64,000 nucleotides of DNA from Hydrogenophaga intermedia (GTDB taxonomy: Bacteria > Pseudomonadota > Gammaproteobacteria > Burkholderiales > Burkholderiaceae_C), in the NCBI RefSeq assembly GCF_023715105.1, contig NZ_JAMBNO010000007.1, positions 141,587-205,586 on the forward strand, given 5' to 3'. Under the pieces are notes generated by a model. The model was not told where the DNA came from and did no database searches. It saw only the letters and a program-made list of their open reading frames with translations. Numbering within the stretch: position 1 is the first letter of the stretch; the number at the start of each line of letters is the position of its first letter. A program made the position numbers and the translations under genes. Shown one piece after another: positions 8,622-17,548 of this stretch.

Positions 8622-9539
8622 ATGAAGCTGGACCTGGACGATGCCGAGCTGTTCCTGCGCGTGGCCGAACTCGGCTCGCTGTCGGCCGCCGCGCGCGAGC
8701 GCGATCTGCCCGTGAGCCAGGTCTCGCGCGCGCTGGCGCGACTCGAGTCGCGCTGCGGCGCGCGGCTGATGCACCGCACCACCCACAGCCTGAGCCTCAC
8801 CGACGAGGGCGACACCTTCGCCGCCCACGCGCGGCGCCTGATCGACACGCGCGACGAACTGGCCGGCGCCTTCAGCCGCCACCGCGGCGGCCCCAGCGGC
8901 TGGGTGCGCGTGAGCGTGAGCCCGGTGCTGGCCGAGACCGTGATCGCACCCAGCCTGCCTGCGCTGTACCAGCGCCACCCGCAACTGCAGGTGGAGGTGA
9001 TGGCCGACGACCGCATGAGCGACATGGCGCGCGATGGCGTGGACATCGCGATCCGCACCGGCGCGCACCAGAGCGAGCAGCTTGTGGCGCTGCCGCTGGC
9101 CGAGTTCGGGCGGCGCCTGTGCGCCGCGCCAGCTTACCTCGCGCAGTGGGGCATGCCGCAACACCCCGACGAGCTCGGGCAGCACCGGCTCATCACGCAC
9201 AGCGCCAACCCGGCGCTCAACCGCTGGCCCTACGCCGCCGGCCGTGGCTTTGCGCGCGGCGCGGTGCTGCTGGCGCGGGGCCACACACGCAGCGACAACT
9301 CGGCCATCACCATGGCGCTCGCCCTCCAGGGCGTGGGCATCGCGCGGCTCAATGACCTGCTTTCACGCGAGCACCTGGCCCGCGGCGCGCTGGTGCCCGT
9401 GCTGGACGACTGGTTCGACCGCAGCCGCGTGCCGATCTACGCGGTGATGCTGCCCGAGCGCCACCGCTTGCCCAAGCTGCGCGCCTGCATTGACCACTGG
9501 CGCGCGTGGCTCACCGGGCACGAACAGGCCGCCACCTAA
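8622..9539 (+). CDS. LysR-family transcriptional regulator
   Basis: A 305-residue LysR regulator: N-terminal helix-turn-helix (about residues 3-62, LDDAELFLRVAELGSLSAAA, SQVSRALARLESRCGARLMHRTTH) and effector-binding domain to the C-terminus. The junction GWVRVSVSPVLAETVIAP resembles the AaeR/CrgA-like subgroup. It is preceded by a perfect LysR-type dyad (8586-8604) and by a CACAAT -10-like element (8609-8614) so close to the ATG that the mRNA may have almost no 5' untranslated part. Its natural target could be the divergent small gene. It is followed 9 bases later by argS. Effector unknown. Confidence 0.91.
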   Translation: MKLDLDDAELFLRVAELGSLSAAARERDLPVSQVSRALARLESRCGARLMHRTTHSLSLTDEGDTFAAHARRLIDTRDELAGAFSRHRGGPSGWVRVSVSPVLAETVIAPSLPALYQRHPQLQVEVMADDRMSDMARDGVDIAIRTGAHQSEQLVALPLAEFGRRLCAAPAYLAQWGMPQHPDELGQHRLITHSANPALNRWPYAAGRGFARGAVLLARGHTRSDNSAITMALALQGVGIARLNDLLSREHLARGALVPVLDDWFDRSRVPIYAVMLPERHRLPKLRACIDHWRAWLTGHEQAAT

Positions 9540-9542
9540 AAT
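9537..9542 (+). promoter_or_regulatory. -10-like element of argS
   Basis: TAAAAT (9537-9542) lies 6 bases before the argS ATG, overlapping the stop of the LysR gene. If used, transcription would begin at or within a base or two of the start codon. No good -35 is visible, so this is tentative. Confidence 0.35.
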
Positions 9543-9548
9543 CCCCCG

Positions 9549-11234
9549 ATGCTCCAGATCCAACAAGACCTGCTCTCGGCCCTGCGCGACGAGCTGGAAA
9601 AGCTCAGCCCCGGTGCGGGCGACAAGGCCGCGTTCGAATCGCCCAAGGTGGCTGCGCACGGCGACTACGCCGTCACCGCGGCCATGCAGCTGGCCAAGCC
9701 GCTCAAGCTCAACCCGCGTGCCGTGGGTGAACAGTTGCGCGCGGGGCTGCTCGCCCAACCCGCTTTCGGGCGCTGGGTGGAGGCGATCGAGATCGCCGGC
9801 CCGGGCTTCATCAACATCCGCCTCAAACCCGAGGCGAAGCAGCAGGTGGTGCGCGACGTGCTGCAGGCCGGTGCGGCCTACGGGCGCCAGCCCGAAAGAA
9901 CAGTGGAGCAGGGCCAGCGCCTGATGGTCGAGTTCGTCTCGGCCAACCCCACCGGCCCGCTGCACGTGGGCCATGGCCGACAGGCCGCGCTCGGCGACGC
10001 GATCTGCAACCTGTACGAAACGCAGGGCTGGCGCGTGCACCGCGAGTTCTACTACAACGACGCGGGCGTGCAGATCAACACGCTGGCCACCTCCACGCAG
10101 CTGCGCGCGCGCGGCGTGAAACCCGGCGATGCTGGCTGGCCCGAGGCGGCCTACAACGGCGACTACATCCAGGACATCGCCAATGACTTCCTCGCGAAGA
10201 AGACCGTCAAGGCCGACGACCGCGAATTCACCGCCAGCGGCGACCCGGACGACCTCGACGGCATTCGCGAGTTTGCCGTCGCCTACCTGCGCCACGAGCA
10301 AGATCTCGACCTGCAGGCCTTTGCCGTCAAGTTCGACCACTACTACCTCGAGTCGAGCCTGTACACCAGCGGGCGCGTGGAGGCCGCGGTGAACAGGCTC
10401 ATCGCCAACGGCAAGACCTACGAGCAGGACGGTGCGCTGTGGTTGCGCAGCACCGACTACGGCGACGACAAGGACCGCGTGATGCGCAAGTCCGACGGCT
10501 CGTACACCTACTTCGTGCCCGACGTGGCCTACCACATCGCCAAGTGGGAGCGCGGCTTCGGCAAGGTCATCAACATCCAGGGCACCGACCACCACGGCAC
10601 CATCGCGCGCGTGCGCGCCGGCCTGCAGGCCGCCGACGTCGGCATTCCCCCCGGCTACCCCGACTACGTGCTGCACACCATGGTGCGCGTGGTGCGCGGC
10701 GGGCAGGAAGTGAAGATCAGCAAGCGCGCGGGCAGCTACGTCACGCTGCGCGACCTGATCGACTGGACCAGCAAGGACGCGGTGCGCTTCTTCCTCCTCA
10801 GCCGCAAGCCCGACACCGAGTACACCTTCGACGTCGACCTTGCGATCCAGCAGAACAACGACAACCCGGTCTACTACGTGCAGTACGCGCATGCACGCAT
10901 CTGCTCGGTGCTCGCCGGCTGGGGCGGCGATGTCGCCACGCTCGCCGATGCCGACCTTGCGCCGCTGGACACAACTGCCGCGCAGGCGCTGATGCGCCAG
11001 CTCGCGAAGTACCCCGAAATGCTCACGGGTGCCGCACGAGACTTCGCGCCGCACGACGTGAGCTTCTACCTGCGTGAACTGGCAGCCAGTTACCACAGTT
11101 ACTACGACGCCGAGCGCATCCTGGTCGATGATGAGCGTGTGAAGCGCGCACGTCTGGCGCTGGTCGCTGCCACCGCGCAGGTGCTGCACAATGGTCTGGC
11201 CGTGCTGGGCGTGAGCGCCCCGCAGAAGATGTAA
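9549..11234 (+). CDS. argS: arginyl-tRNA synthetase
   Basis: Class I aminoacyl-tRNA synthetase, 561 residues, charging tRNA-Arg with arginine. The N-terminal tRNA D-loop-binding domain (about 1-110) is followed by the catalytic domain with the signature HVGH at residues 139-142 in [18 protein letters not shown], and the KMSKS-equivalent as ISKRAG ([10 protein letters not shown]), then the anticodon-binding DALR helical domain ending [13 protein letters not shown]. Length matches the family (550-580). No Shine-Dalgarno is obvious before the ATG. The SPOR-domain gene follows 15 bases later and dsbA further on, a common Burkholderiales order. Confidence 0.97.
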   Translation: MLQIQQDLLSALRDELEKLSPGAGDKAAFESPKVAAHGDYAVTAAMQLAKPLKLNPRAVGEQLRAGLLAQPAFGRWVEAIEIAGPGFINIRLKPEAKQQVVRDVLQAGAAYGRQPERTVEQGQRLMVEFVSANPTGPLHVGHGRQAALGDAICNLYETQGWRVHREFYYNDAGVQINTLATSTQLRARGVKPGDAGWPEAAYNGDYIQDIANDFLAKKTVKADDREFTASGDPDDLDGIREFAVAYLRHEQDLDLQAFAVKFDHYYLESSLYTSGRVEAAVNRLIANGKTYEQDGALWLRSTDYGDDKDRVMRKSDGSYTYFVPDVAYHIAKWERGFGKVINIQGTDHHGTIARVRAGLQAADVGIPPGYPDYVLHTMVRVVRGGQEVKISKRAGSYVTLRDLIDWTSKDAVRFFLLSRKPDTEYTFDVDLAIQQNNDNPVYYVQYAHARICSVLAGWGGDVATLADADLAPLDTTAAQALMRQLAKYPEMLTGAARDFAPHDVSFYLRELAASYHSYYDAERILVDDERVKRARLALVAATAQVLHNGLAVLGVSAPQKM

Positions 11235-11249
11235 AGGCCCCCGAGCCCC

Positions 11250-11978
11250 ATGACGAAAAAGTCCTCCTCCCAATCCCGCAGCAGCAGCCTGGGCGGCACC
11301 CTCATCGGCTTTGCCGTCGGCCTGCTCGTGGGCCTGGCCGCGGCCCTCGCGGTCGCGGTCTATGTCACGCGCGTGCCGGTGCCCTTCGTCGACCGCGGCC
11401 TCTCGCGCAGCGCCGAGGACGACGCCAAGGAGGCCGAACGCAACAAAGGCTGGAACCCGAACCGCGCGATCAGCGGCGCACCCGCCGCGGGTACCGCACC
11501 GCCCGCAGCGGCGGCCACGCCGGGCAGCGAAGGCGCCATTTCCGTGCCGCCCGCCGATGGCCGCACGTTGCCGCCGGCGGGTGCTGCCGCGAAGGACCCG
11601 ATCGGGGACCTCGTGAATTCCCGCCTTGGTCAGCCCGGTGCCGCACCTGCCCCCGCCGCGGGCAGCAGCACCACGGCTGCGGCGAGGCCAGGCGCTGCCG
11701 CCCCCGCTGCCCCGGCGGCCGAGCCCGCCGTGGGTGCCGACCCCTTCACCTACTTCGTGCAGGCCGGCGCCTTCCGCAACCCCGACGAAGCCGAGGCCCA
11801 GCGCGCGCGGCTGGCCATGCTGGGCATCAGCGCCAACATCGACGAGCGCGAACAGAGCGGGCGCACCGTGTACCGCGTTCGCGTGGGCCCGTTCGCGCAG
11901 AAGGCGCTGGCCGACCTCACCATCGAGCAACTGCAGGTCAACAAGGTCGATGCCGCGCTGGTGCGCGTGCAACGCTGA
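11250..11978 (+). CDS. SPOR-domain membrane protein
   Basis: A 242-residue single-span inner-membrane protein: short basic N-terminus, hydrophobic segment (about residues 13-38), a long Ala/Pro/Gly-rich periplasmic linker (about 65-160), and a C-terminal SPOR domain (about 165-242; FTYFVQAGAFRNPDEAEAQRARL, VYRVRVGPFAQKALADL). SPOR domains bind glycan strands lacking stem peptides at division septa, so the protein probably acts at the septum like FtsN/DedD. It lies between argS and dsbA, 15 bases after argS, and is likely cotranscribed. It cannot be assigned to FtsN itself from sequence alone. Confidence 0.88.
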   Translation: MTKKSSSQSRSSSLGGTLIGFAVGLLVGLAAALAVAVYVTRVPVPFVDRGLSRSAEDDAKEAERNKGWNPNRAISGAPAAGTAPPAAAATPGSEGAISVPPADGRTLPPAGAAAKDPIGDLVNSRLGQPGAAPAPAAGSSTTAAARPGAAAPAAPAAEPAVGADPFTYFVQAGAFRNPDEAEAQRARLAMLGISANIDEREQSGRTVYRVRVGPFAQKALADLTIEQLQVNKVDAALVRVQR

Positions 11979-12069
11979 TCAGACCGGCGTGCCGCTGCGG
12001 CGGCCCGCGGGAACTTTCCCCGTGGGTCACCGCCCAATCGCCCAGATTCACTGACGGAGCTGCCCTCTC

Positions 12070-12690
12070 ATGTACCGCCGCGATTTCACCCTGTCCCTGT
12101 TGGCCGCTGGCACTGCCCTGCCTGCGTTTGCCCAGCGCGTGGCGCCTCGCGAGGGCGTCGAGTACCAGCGCCTGCCCAAGCCCGCGCCGGTCGAGGCGCC
12201 GGCCGGCAAGATCGAGGTGATCGAGTTCTTCGCCTACTCCTGCATCCACTGCTACAACTTCGAGCCGCTGCTCGAAGACTGGGAGAAGCGCAAGCCGGCC
12301 GACGTGGTGCTGCGCCGCACGCCGGTGGCCTTCTCGCCCGCATTCGAGCCGATGCAGCGTCTGTACTACACGCTCGAAAGCATGAATCTGCTCGAGCGAC
12401 TGCACGGCGCCGTGTTCAAGGCGATCCACGCCGATCGCCTGCCGCTCACCACGTCGGGTCCTATCACCGAGTGGGTGGTGCGCCAGGGCGTGGACCGCGC
12501 GAAGTTCAGCGAGGTGTTCAACAGCGGCGCCACCGCCACCAAGGCGCGCCGTGCCGCGGCGCTGCAGGACGCCTACGCCATTGAAGGCACGCCTGCGCTG
12601 GGCATTGCCGGGCGCTTCACCGTGCCGGGCCAGGGCCCCAACACGCTGGTGGTCGCCAACGCGCTGATCGCCGAAGCGCGCAAGGGCTGA
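12070..12690 (+). CDS. dsbA: periplasmic thiol:disulfide interchange protein DsbA
   Basis: Oxidises cysteine pairs of exported proteins. 206 residues; thioredoxin fold with an active site Cys58-Ile-His-Cys61 (FAYSCIHCYNFEP) and the cis-Pro loop GTPALG near residue 176. The signal peptide MYRRDFTLSLLAAGTALPAFA fits a Sec signal but also has a twin-arginine-like RRDFTL, worth noting because DsbA is normally exported unfolded by Sec/SRP. The ATG at 12070 follows a GGAG 11 bases upstream. It is downstream of the SPOR-domain gene on the same strand. The C-I-H-C motif differs from the E. coli C-P-H-C at one position. Confidence 0.93.
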   Translation: MYRRDFTLSLLAAGTALPAFAQRVAPREGVEYQRLPKPAPVEAPAGKIEVIEFFAYSCIHCYNFEPLLEDWEKRKPADVVLRRTPVAFSPAFEPMQRLYYTLESMNLLERLHGAVFKAIHADRLPLTTSGPITEWVVRQGVDRAKFSEVFNSGATATKARRAAALQDAYAIEGTPALGIAGRFTVPGQGPNTLVVANALIAEARKG

Positions 12691-12763
12691 CGCCGCCGCC
12701 CGTCTGGGCGAAAAAACTTCACCGAAGCCCGGTGACCGAGGGTGTCGGGCGCGGCGGCGTGTT

Positions 12764-12769
12764 TAGAAT
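12764..12769 (+). promoter_or_regulatory. -10-like element upstream of lptA
   Basis: TAGAAT within GTTTAGAATGG, 25 bases before the chosen lptA ATG. It would place the transcription start near 12776 and argues against translation starts at 12732 or 12768. No strong -35 was seen. Confidence 0.4.
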
Positions 12770-12794
12770 GGCATGCAAGTTTCGTGCCCTCCAA

Positions 12795-13427
12795 ATGCGC
12801 CCCACCCTTAGTCCCTCTCTCCTTCTGGCCGTCGTGCTGGGCATGGCCCTGGCGCTGAGCGCCGGTGGGCTGCGCGCCGAACAGGCCGACCGGCTCAAGC
12901 CCCTCAACGCCGAGGCCGACAACCTGCGCTATGACGATGCGCGCCAGATCAGCGTGTTCACCGGCAACGTCGTCATCACCAAGGGCACCATCGTGATCCG
13001 CGGGGCGCAGGTCGAGGTGCGGCAGGACCCGCAAGGCCACCAGTTCGGCATCGTGCAGGGCAGCCCCGGCTACTTCAAGCAAAAGCGCGAGGGCGTCAAC
13101 GAATTCATCGAAGGCGAGGCGAGCCGTATCGAGTACGACAGCCGCGCCGACACGGTCCGCTTCATCGGCGACGCCGTGCTGCGCCGCTACCTCGGTACCC
13201 AGCTCAACGACGAAACCCGCGGCAGCGTGATCGTCTACGACAACCGCAGCGAGGTCTTCACCGTCGACGGCAACCCCGCGGCCGGCAGCGCCGGGAATCC
13301 GGGCGGTCGCGTGCGCGCCACGCTCACGCCCGTGCCGCGCGAGGGCGAGGCGGGTGCCACGCCGCCACCGCCTGCCACCGGCACGCCGTTGCGCCCGTCG
13401 GGCACCCTCGGCGGGAGCCGCCCGTGA
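12795..13427 (+). CDS. lptA: LPS-transport periplasmic protein LptA
   Basis: Forms the periplasmic bridge that carries lipopolysaccharide from LptBFGC to LptDE. With the ATG at 12795 it has 210 residues: a signal peptide ([27 protein letters not shown]) and an OstA/LptA beta-jellyroll domain (about residues 28-165; [49 protein letters not shown]), followed by a low-complexity Pro/Gly/Thr tail. Upstream in-frame starts at 12732 and 12768 are disfavoured because a -10-like TAGAAT lies at 12764. The stop overlaps the lptB GTG by 3 bases. No lptC precedes it; that gene must be elsewhere. Confidence 0.93.
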   Translation: MRPTLSPSLLLAVVLGMALALSAGGLRAEQADRLKPLNAEADNLRYDDARQISVFTGNVVITKGTIVIRGAQVEVRQDPQGHQFGIVQGSPGYFKQKREGVNEFIEGEASRIEYDSRADTVRFIGDAVLRRYLGTQLNDETRGSVIVYDNRSEVFTVDGNPAAGSAGNPGGRVRATLTPVPREGEAGATPPPPATGTPLRPSGTLGGSRP

Positions 13428-14218
13428 CCCGCATGGCGCCTGCCGCCGACTTTGCCGCCACCCAGGCAATCGCCGGGGTCAGCCGTCTGGTCGCGCGCGG
13501 GCTCAAGAAGTCCTACGGCAGCCGCCTGGTCGTCAAGGACGTCTCGCTCGCGGTCGACAAGGGCGAGGTGGTGGGCCTGCTCGGGCCCAACGGCGCGGGC
13601 AAGACCACCTCGTTCTACATGCTCGTGGGCCTGCTGCGCGCCGACGGCGGGCAGATCCTGCTCGACGGCCAGTCCATCGAACGGCTGCCGATCCACCGGC
13701 GCGCACGGCTCGGGCTGGGCTACCTGCCGCAGGAAGCCTCGATCTTCCGCAAACTCACCGTGGCACAGAACGTGCGCGCGGTGCTCGAGCTGCAGGAGGA
13801 CGAACAGGGCCGCCCGCTGACCACCGCAGCCATCGACGAGCGCCTGGACACGCTGCTGCGCGACCTGCACGTCGAACACCTGCGCGATTCGCCTGCGCCC
13901 GCGTTGTCGGGCGGTGAGCGCCGCCGCGTGGAGATTGCCCGCGCGCTGGCCACCAACCCGCGCTTCATCCTGCTCGATGAGCCTTTCGCCGGCATCGACC
14001 CGATCGCGGTGATCGAGATCCAGCGCATCATCGGCTTTCTCAAGTCGCGCGGCATCGGCGTGCTCATCACCGATCACAACGTGCGCGAGACCCTGGGCAT
14101 CTGCGACCGCGCCTACATCATCAACGACGGCCACGTGCTCACCAGCGGCACGCCGTCGGAGATCGTCGAGAACGCGGACGTGCGCCGCGTCTACCTCGGC
14201 GAACACTTCAGGATGTGA
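13424..14218 (+). CDS. lptB: LPS export ABC transporter ATPase LptB
   Basis: Cytoplasmic ATPase that powers LPS extraction by LptFG. 264 residues: Walker [10 protein letters not shown] (residues 54-62), Q-loop [14 protein letters not shown], signature [15 protein letters not shown] (near 161), Walker [14 protein letters not shown] (near 183) and the H-loop [10 protein letters not shown], all typical of LptB. The GTG at 13424 overlaps the lptA stop (GTGA); an ATG three codons later is an alternative. About 20 extra N-terminal residues precede the conserved core compared with E. coli LptB. It is followed by rpoN with near-overlap, the widespread lptA-lptB-rpoN order. Confidence 0.97.
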   Translation: MTRMAPAADFAATQAIAGVSRLVARGLKKSYGSRLVVKDVSLAVDKGEVVGLLGPNGAGKTTSFYMLVGLLRADGGQILLDGQSIERLPIHRRARLGLGYLPQEASIFRKLTVAQNVRAVLELQEDEQGRPLTTAAIDERLDTLLRDLHVEHLRDSPAPALSGGERRRVEIARALATNPRFILLDEPFAGIDPIAVIEIQRIIGFLKSRGIGVLITDHNVRETLGICDRAYIINDGHVLTSGTPSEIVENADVRRVYLGEHFRM

Positions 14219-15846
14219 TGAAACCCGCTCTGTCGCTCCGGGTTTCACAGCACCTGGCGCTCACGCCCCAGTTGCAGCAGTCCATCCGCCTGTTGCAGCT
14301 CTCGACGCTGGAGATGGCGCAGGAGGTCGAGCAGATGCTCGACGAGAACCCGTTCCTCGAACGCGCCGACGACGGCAGTGAGCGCGAGGTGTTCGGCGAG
14401 GTCGCCAGCGCCGACGCACCGGTGAGCGCGGGTGAGCAGATCGTGGAAGCCACCACGCCCGTTGCGTGCAGCGGCACCGCCGACAGCGGTGAAGCGGGGC
14501 AAGGGGCCGATGGCGTGGACGGCGGCGACGGCGATGGGCTGGAAGCGCGTCTGGACGGCGCCAGCCCGATCGAAGAAAGCTGGGAGGGCGATGGCTCGGT
14601 GGAGATCGCGCCCGACGACAGCGAATGGGGCGGCGACGCGCCCGCACGCCACAGTGGCAGCGGCGATGACGACGAGACCGCCAGCGCCGCTGATCTCGCG
14701 CGTGCGCAGGTCTCGCTGCAGGACCACCTGCACGAGCAGGCGCGCTGCCTGCGGCTCAACGACGAGGACCGGGCCGCGCTGTACTTCCTCATCGAATCGC
14801 TCGACGACGACGGCTATCTCGAAGACAGCCTGGAGGCGCTGGCACTGTCGTTCCTGCGCCTGCAGGGTGTGGCCGAGCCCGACGGGGAGTCCGCACTGGA
14901 ACAGCGCGAGACCGCGGGACAACGTTTGCGCACCGCCCTGCAATGGCTGCAGCACATGGACCCGCCCGGTGTCGGCGCGCGCGACCTGTCCGAGTGCCTT
15001 CGGCTGCAGATCCTGGAGCTGCGCAACACGCCCGTGGCGCGCGCCGCGCTCGCCCTGTGCGCGCAGCCGCTGGAGCTGGTGGCCAAGCGCGACGTACGCA
15101 AGCTCTGCAGCGCCTGCCGTCTCGACGAGGAGACGGTGCGCGCCGCGCTTGCGCTCATCGCGCGCCTGGAGCCCAAACCCGGGCGCCGCTTCGTCGACGT
15201 CGAGCGCAACGTGGTGGTGCCCGACGTCATCGTCACGCGCGCCGGCCGTGGCTTCAAGGTGGTGCTCAACCCCGACGTGATGCCGCGCCTGCGCGTGCAC
15301 GACGTGTATGCCAACGCCTTGCGTCAGAACCGCGGCGTGCGCGACGGCGGTGAAGGCGGCCACGCCGCCATGCAGCAACGGCTGCAGGAGGCGCGCTGGT
15401 TCATCAAGAACATCCAGCAGCGCTTCGACACCATCCTGCGCGTCTCCAGCGCCATCGTGGAGCGCCAGCGCAACTTCTTCATGCACGGCGAACTGGCCAT
15501 GCGCCCGCTGGTGCTGCGCGAGATCGCCGACGAACTCGGCCTGCACGAATCGACCATCAGCCGTGTGACCACCGCCAAGTACATGGCCACACCCTTCGGC
15601 ACCTACGAGCTCAAGTACTTCTTTGGCTCATCGCTCGGCACCGAGACCGGGGGCAATGCTTCCAGCACTGCGGTGCGCGCGCTGCTCAAGCAGTTCATCG
15701 CGTCCGAGGAGCCCGGCAAGCCGCTGTCCGACAACCAGCTCTCGGACCTGCTCAAGGAGCAGGGCATCGAGTGCGCGCGCCGCACTGTGGCCAAGTACCG
15801 CGAGGCCATGCGCATTGCGCCCGCGAACCTGCGCAAATCGCTTTGA
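14218..15846 (+). CDS. rpoN: RNA polymerase sigma-54 factor
   Basis: Sigma-54, 542 residues, directing RNA polymerase to -24/-12 promoters that need AAA+ activators. Region I (residues 1-50) has the Gln/Leu-rich SLRVSQHLALTPQLQQSIRLLQLS; region II is acidic and extended (about 60-160); the core-binding domain follows; the C-terminal DNA-binding part has the helix-turn-helix near LGLHESTISRVTTAKY and the RpoN box ARRTVAKYREAM near residue 520. The ATG at 14218 overlaps the lptB stop by one base; a GTG one codon earlier is possible. It overlaps the following methylase gene. It has clear relevance to the NtrY/NtrX-like system at 58231, though that regulator lacks a sigma-54 contact domain. Confidence 0.97.
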   Translation: MKPALSLRVSQHLALTPQLQQSIRLLQLSTLEMAQEVEQMLDENPFLERADDGSEREVFGEVASADAPVSAGEQIVEATTPVACSGTADSGEAGQGADGVDGGDGDGLEARLDGASPIEESWEGDGSVEIAPDDSEWGGDAPARHSGSGDDDETASAADLARAQVSLQDHLHEQARCLRLNDEDRAALYFLIESLDDDGYLEDSLEALALSFLRLQGVAEPDGESALEQRETAGQRLRTALQWLQHMDPPGVGARDLSECLRLQILELRNTPVARAALALCAQPLELVAKRDVRKLCSACRLDEETVRAALALIARLEPKPGRRFVDVERNVVVPDVIVTRAGRGFKVVLNPDVMPRLRVHDVYANALRQNRGVRDGGEGGHAAMQQRLQEARWFIKNIQQRFDTILRVSSAIVERQRNFFMHGELAMRPLVLREIADELGLHESTISRVTTAKYMATPFGTYELKYFFGSSLGTETGGNASSTAVRALLKQFIASEEPGKPLSDNQLSDLLKEQGIECARRTVAKYREAMRIAPANLRKSL

Positions 15847-17126
15847 ACCAACTCCATCTGTTCCTTCCCTGCGCCGCCGGCGTCGAGGATTTCCTGGCCG
15901 ATGAGGCACAGCGCATCACCGGGGTGCCAGCGCTGCAGCGTTCACGCGGCGGTGTCACGCTCGAGGCCTCGTGGCGCGACGCGCTCAAACTCAACCTCTA
16001 CAGCCGGCTTGCGCAACGCGTGCTGGTGCGCCTGTGGCACGGCCCCTACCGCAGCGAGGACGACCTGTACCGCGCTGCGACCGACGTGGCCTGGGAGATC
16101 TGGTTCACGCCGAAACAGACCATCAAGGTCGAGCTCACCGCGCAGCACAGCCCGCTGCAGAGCCTGAACTTCGCCGCCCTGAAGATCAAGGACGCCGTGT
16201 GCGACCGCTTTCGGGACAAGCGTGGCGAGCGCCCCAGCGTGGACACGCAGCGCCCCGACGTGCGCCTGTTCGCTCACCTCACGGCCGAGACGCTCACGCT
16301 CTACATCGACACCACTGGCGAGCCGCTGTTCAAGCGTGGCTGGCGCGAGGACAAGGGCGACGCACCGCTGAAGGAAACCCTGGCCGCCGCCATGATCGCC
16401 GCCACCGGCTGGGACACGCTCGCGCGCGAGGCCGCCACGCTGGCCGACATCCCGCCGCTGGTCGACCCGTGCTGCGGCAGTGGCACGGTGCCGATCGAGG
16501 CGGCGCAGATCGCGCTCAACATCGCACCCGGCGGCGAGCGCCGCTTCGCGTTCGAGAAGCTGCTGCCCTACCAGCCGCACGTCTGGTACGCGCTGCACGA
16601 CGAGGCGCGCCAGGCCGAGCGGCCCTGGCCCGAGGGCCACCCACCGATCGTGTTCGGCAGCGACGTGTCGTTCCGCATGGTCGACTTCGCGCAACGCAAT
16701 GCCGCGCGCGCCCACGTGGCCCAGGCCATCGAGCTGCGCGGCGGCGACGCACTGCAGCGCACGCCACCCACAGCGCGCGCGGGCGTGTTGCTGCTCAACC
16801 CGCCCTATGGCGAGCGCATCGCTGCGGCCGGTGTGGCCGGCCGCAATGCGGCCGAGCGCGCGCGCACCTTCACCGTGGGCCGGGAGCAGGCGCGCAGCGA
16901 CGACGGCGAGACCGCCGACGCCTTCTTCGAGCGCCTGGCCGCGCACTGGAAGACGCACTACGCAGGCTGGAGTGCCTGGTTGCTCACGCCCGACCTCAAG
17001 CTGCCCGGGCGCATGCGGCTCAAGGAGTCGCGCCGCGTGCCGTTGTGGAACGGCCCGATCGAATGCCGGTTGTTCCGCTTCGATCTCACCGCGCGCAAGC
17101 CGCGCACCGAGAACAACGAGGCCTGA
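15843..17126 (+). CDS. THUMP-domain class I RNA methyltransferase (RlmL N-half/YpsC type)
   Basis: A 427-residue SAM-dependent methyltransferase similar to the N-terminal half of RlmL, which makes m2G2445 in 23S rRNA. It shows a THUMP-containing N-terminus (about 1-155, with LRLFAHLTAETLTLYIDTTGEPLFKRG-like features), the motif I region DPCCGSGTVPIEAAQIA (near 213) and the catalytic NPPYGERI motif (near 318). The start is inferred as TTG at 15843, overlapping the rpoN stop, because the conserved N-terminus (LHLFLPCAAGVEDFLADE) begins immediately after and no in-frame ATG fits. It is translationally coupled to rpoN upstream and followed 2 bases later by the PIN gene. Target base is inferred from family. 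Confidence 0.88.
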   Translation: MNQLHLFLPCAAGVEDFLADEAQRITGVPALQRSRGGVTLEASWRDALKLNLYSRLAQRVLVRLWHGPYRSEDDLYRAATDVAWEIWFTPKQTIKVELTAQHSPLQSLNFAALKIKDAVCDRFRDKRGERPSVDTQRPDVRLFAHLTAETLTLYIDTTGEPLFKRGWREDKGDAPLKETLAAAMIAATGWDTLAREAATLADIPPLVDPCCGSGTVPIEAAQIALNIAPGGERRFAFEKLLPYQPHVWYALHDEARQAERPWPEGHPPIVFGSDVSFRMVDFAQRNAARAHVAQAIELRGGDALQRTPPTARAGVLLLNPPYGERIAAAGVAGRNAAERARTFTVGREQARSDDGETADAFFERLAAHWKTHYAGWSAWLLTPDLKLPGRMRLKESRRVPLWNGPIECRLFRFDLTARKPRTENNEA

Positions 17127-17128
17127 TC

Positions 17129-17548
17129 GTGAACGCGGTCGTGATCGACACCAACGTCGTGCTCGACCTCTTCGTGTTCGACGACCCGGCCTGCGTGGCC
17201 TGGCACGCCGCGCTGCGCGAGGGCCGCGCCACGTGGCTGGCCAGCGAGGCCATGCGCGACGAGTTGCAGCGCGTGCTCGATTACCCCCACATTGCACACC
17301 GCCTCGGCGCGGCCGGCGCGACCGCCGTGCTCGAGGCCTTCGACCGCCACGCCCGCCGCGTCGAACCCGCGCCCAAGGCCACCTTCACCTGCCGCGACCC
17401 GGATGACCAGCGTTTCATCGACCTCGCCGTGGCGCACAACGCGCTGCTGCTGAGCAAGGACGCTCAGGTGCTGGCGCTTGCACGACGGCTCGCGCGCATT
17501 GGCGTGCGCGTGGGCCCGCCGTCCGTTCTGTCGGAGCTTGCTGCATGA
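17129..17548 (+). CDS. PIN-domain protein, putative toxin component
   Basis: A 139-residue PIN-fold protein, the fold of VapC-type ribonucleases. Acidic residues expected for the metal site are visible: VIDTNVVLDLF near residue 6, the mid-domain Glu in MRDELQRVL, and CRDPDDQRFIDLAV near 95. It belongs to the group annotated as putative toxin-antitoxin component of the PIN family (COG1569-like). No antitoxin-like small gene is adjacent: it starts with GTG 2 bases after the methylase stop and overlaps the next gene by 4 bases (ATGA). The core-operon position suggests a housekeeping RNA role rather than an addiction module, but that is inference. Confidence 0.82.
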   Translation: MNAVVIDTNVVLDLFVFDDPACVAWHAALREGRATWLASEAMRDELQRVLDYPHIAHRLGAAGATAVLEAFDRHARRVEPAPKATFTCRDPDDQRFIDLAVAHNALLLSKDAQVLALARRLARIGVRVGPPSVLSELAA

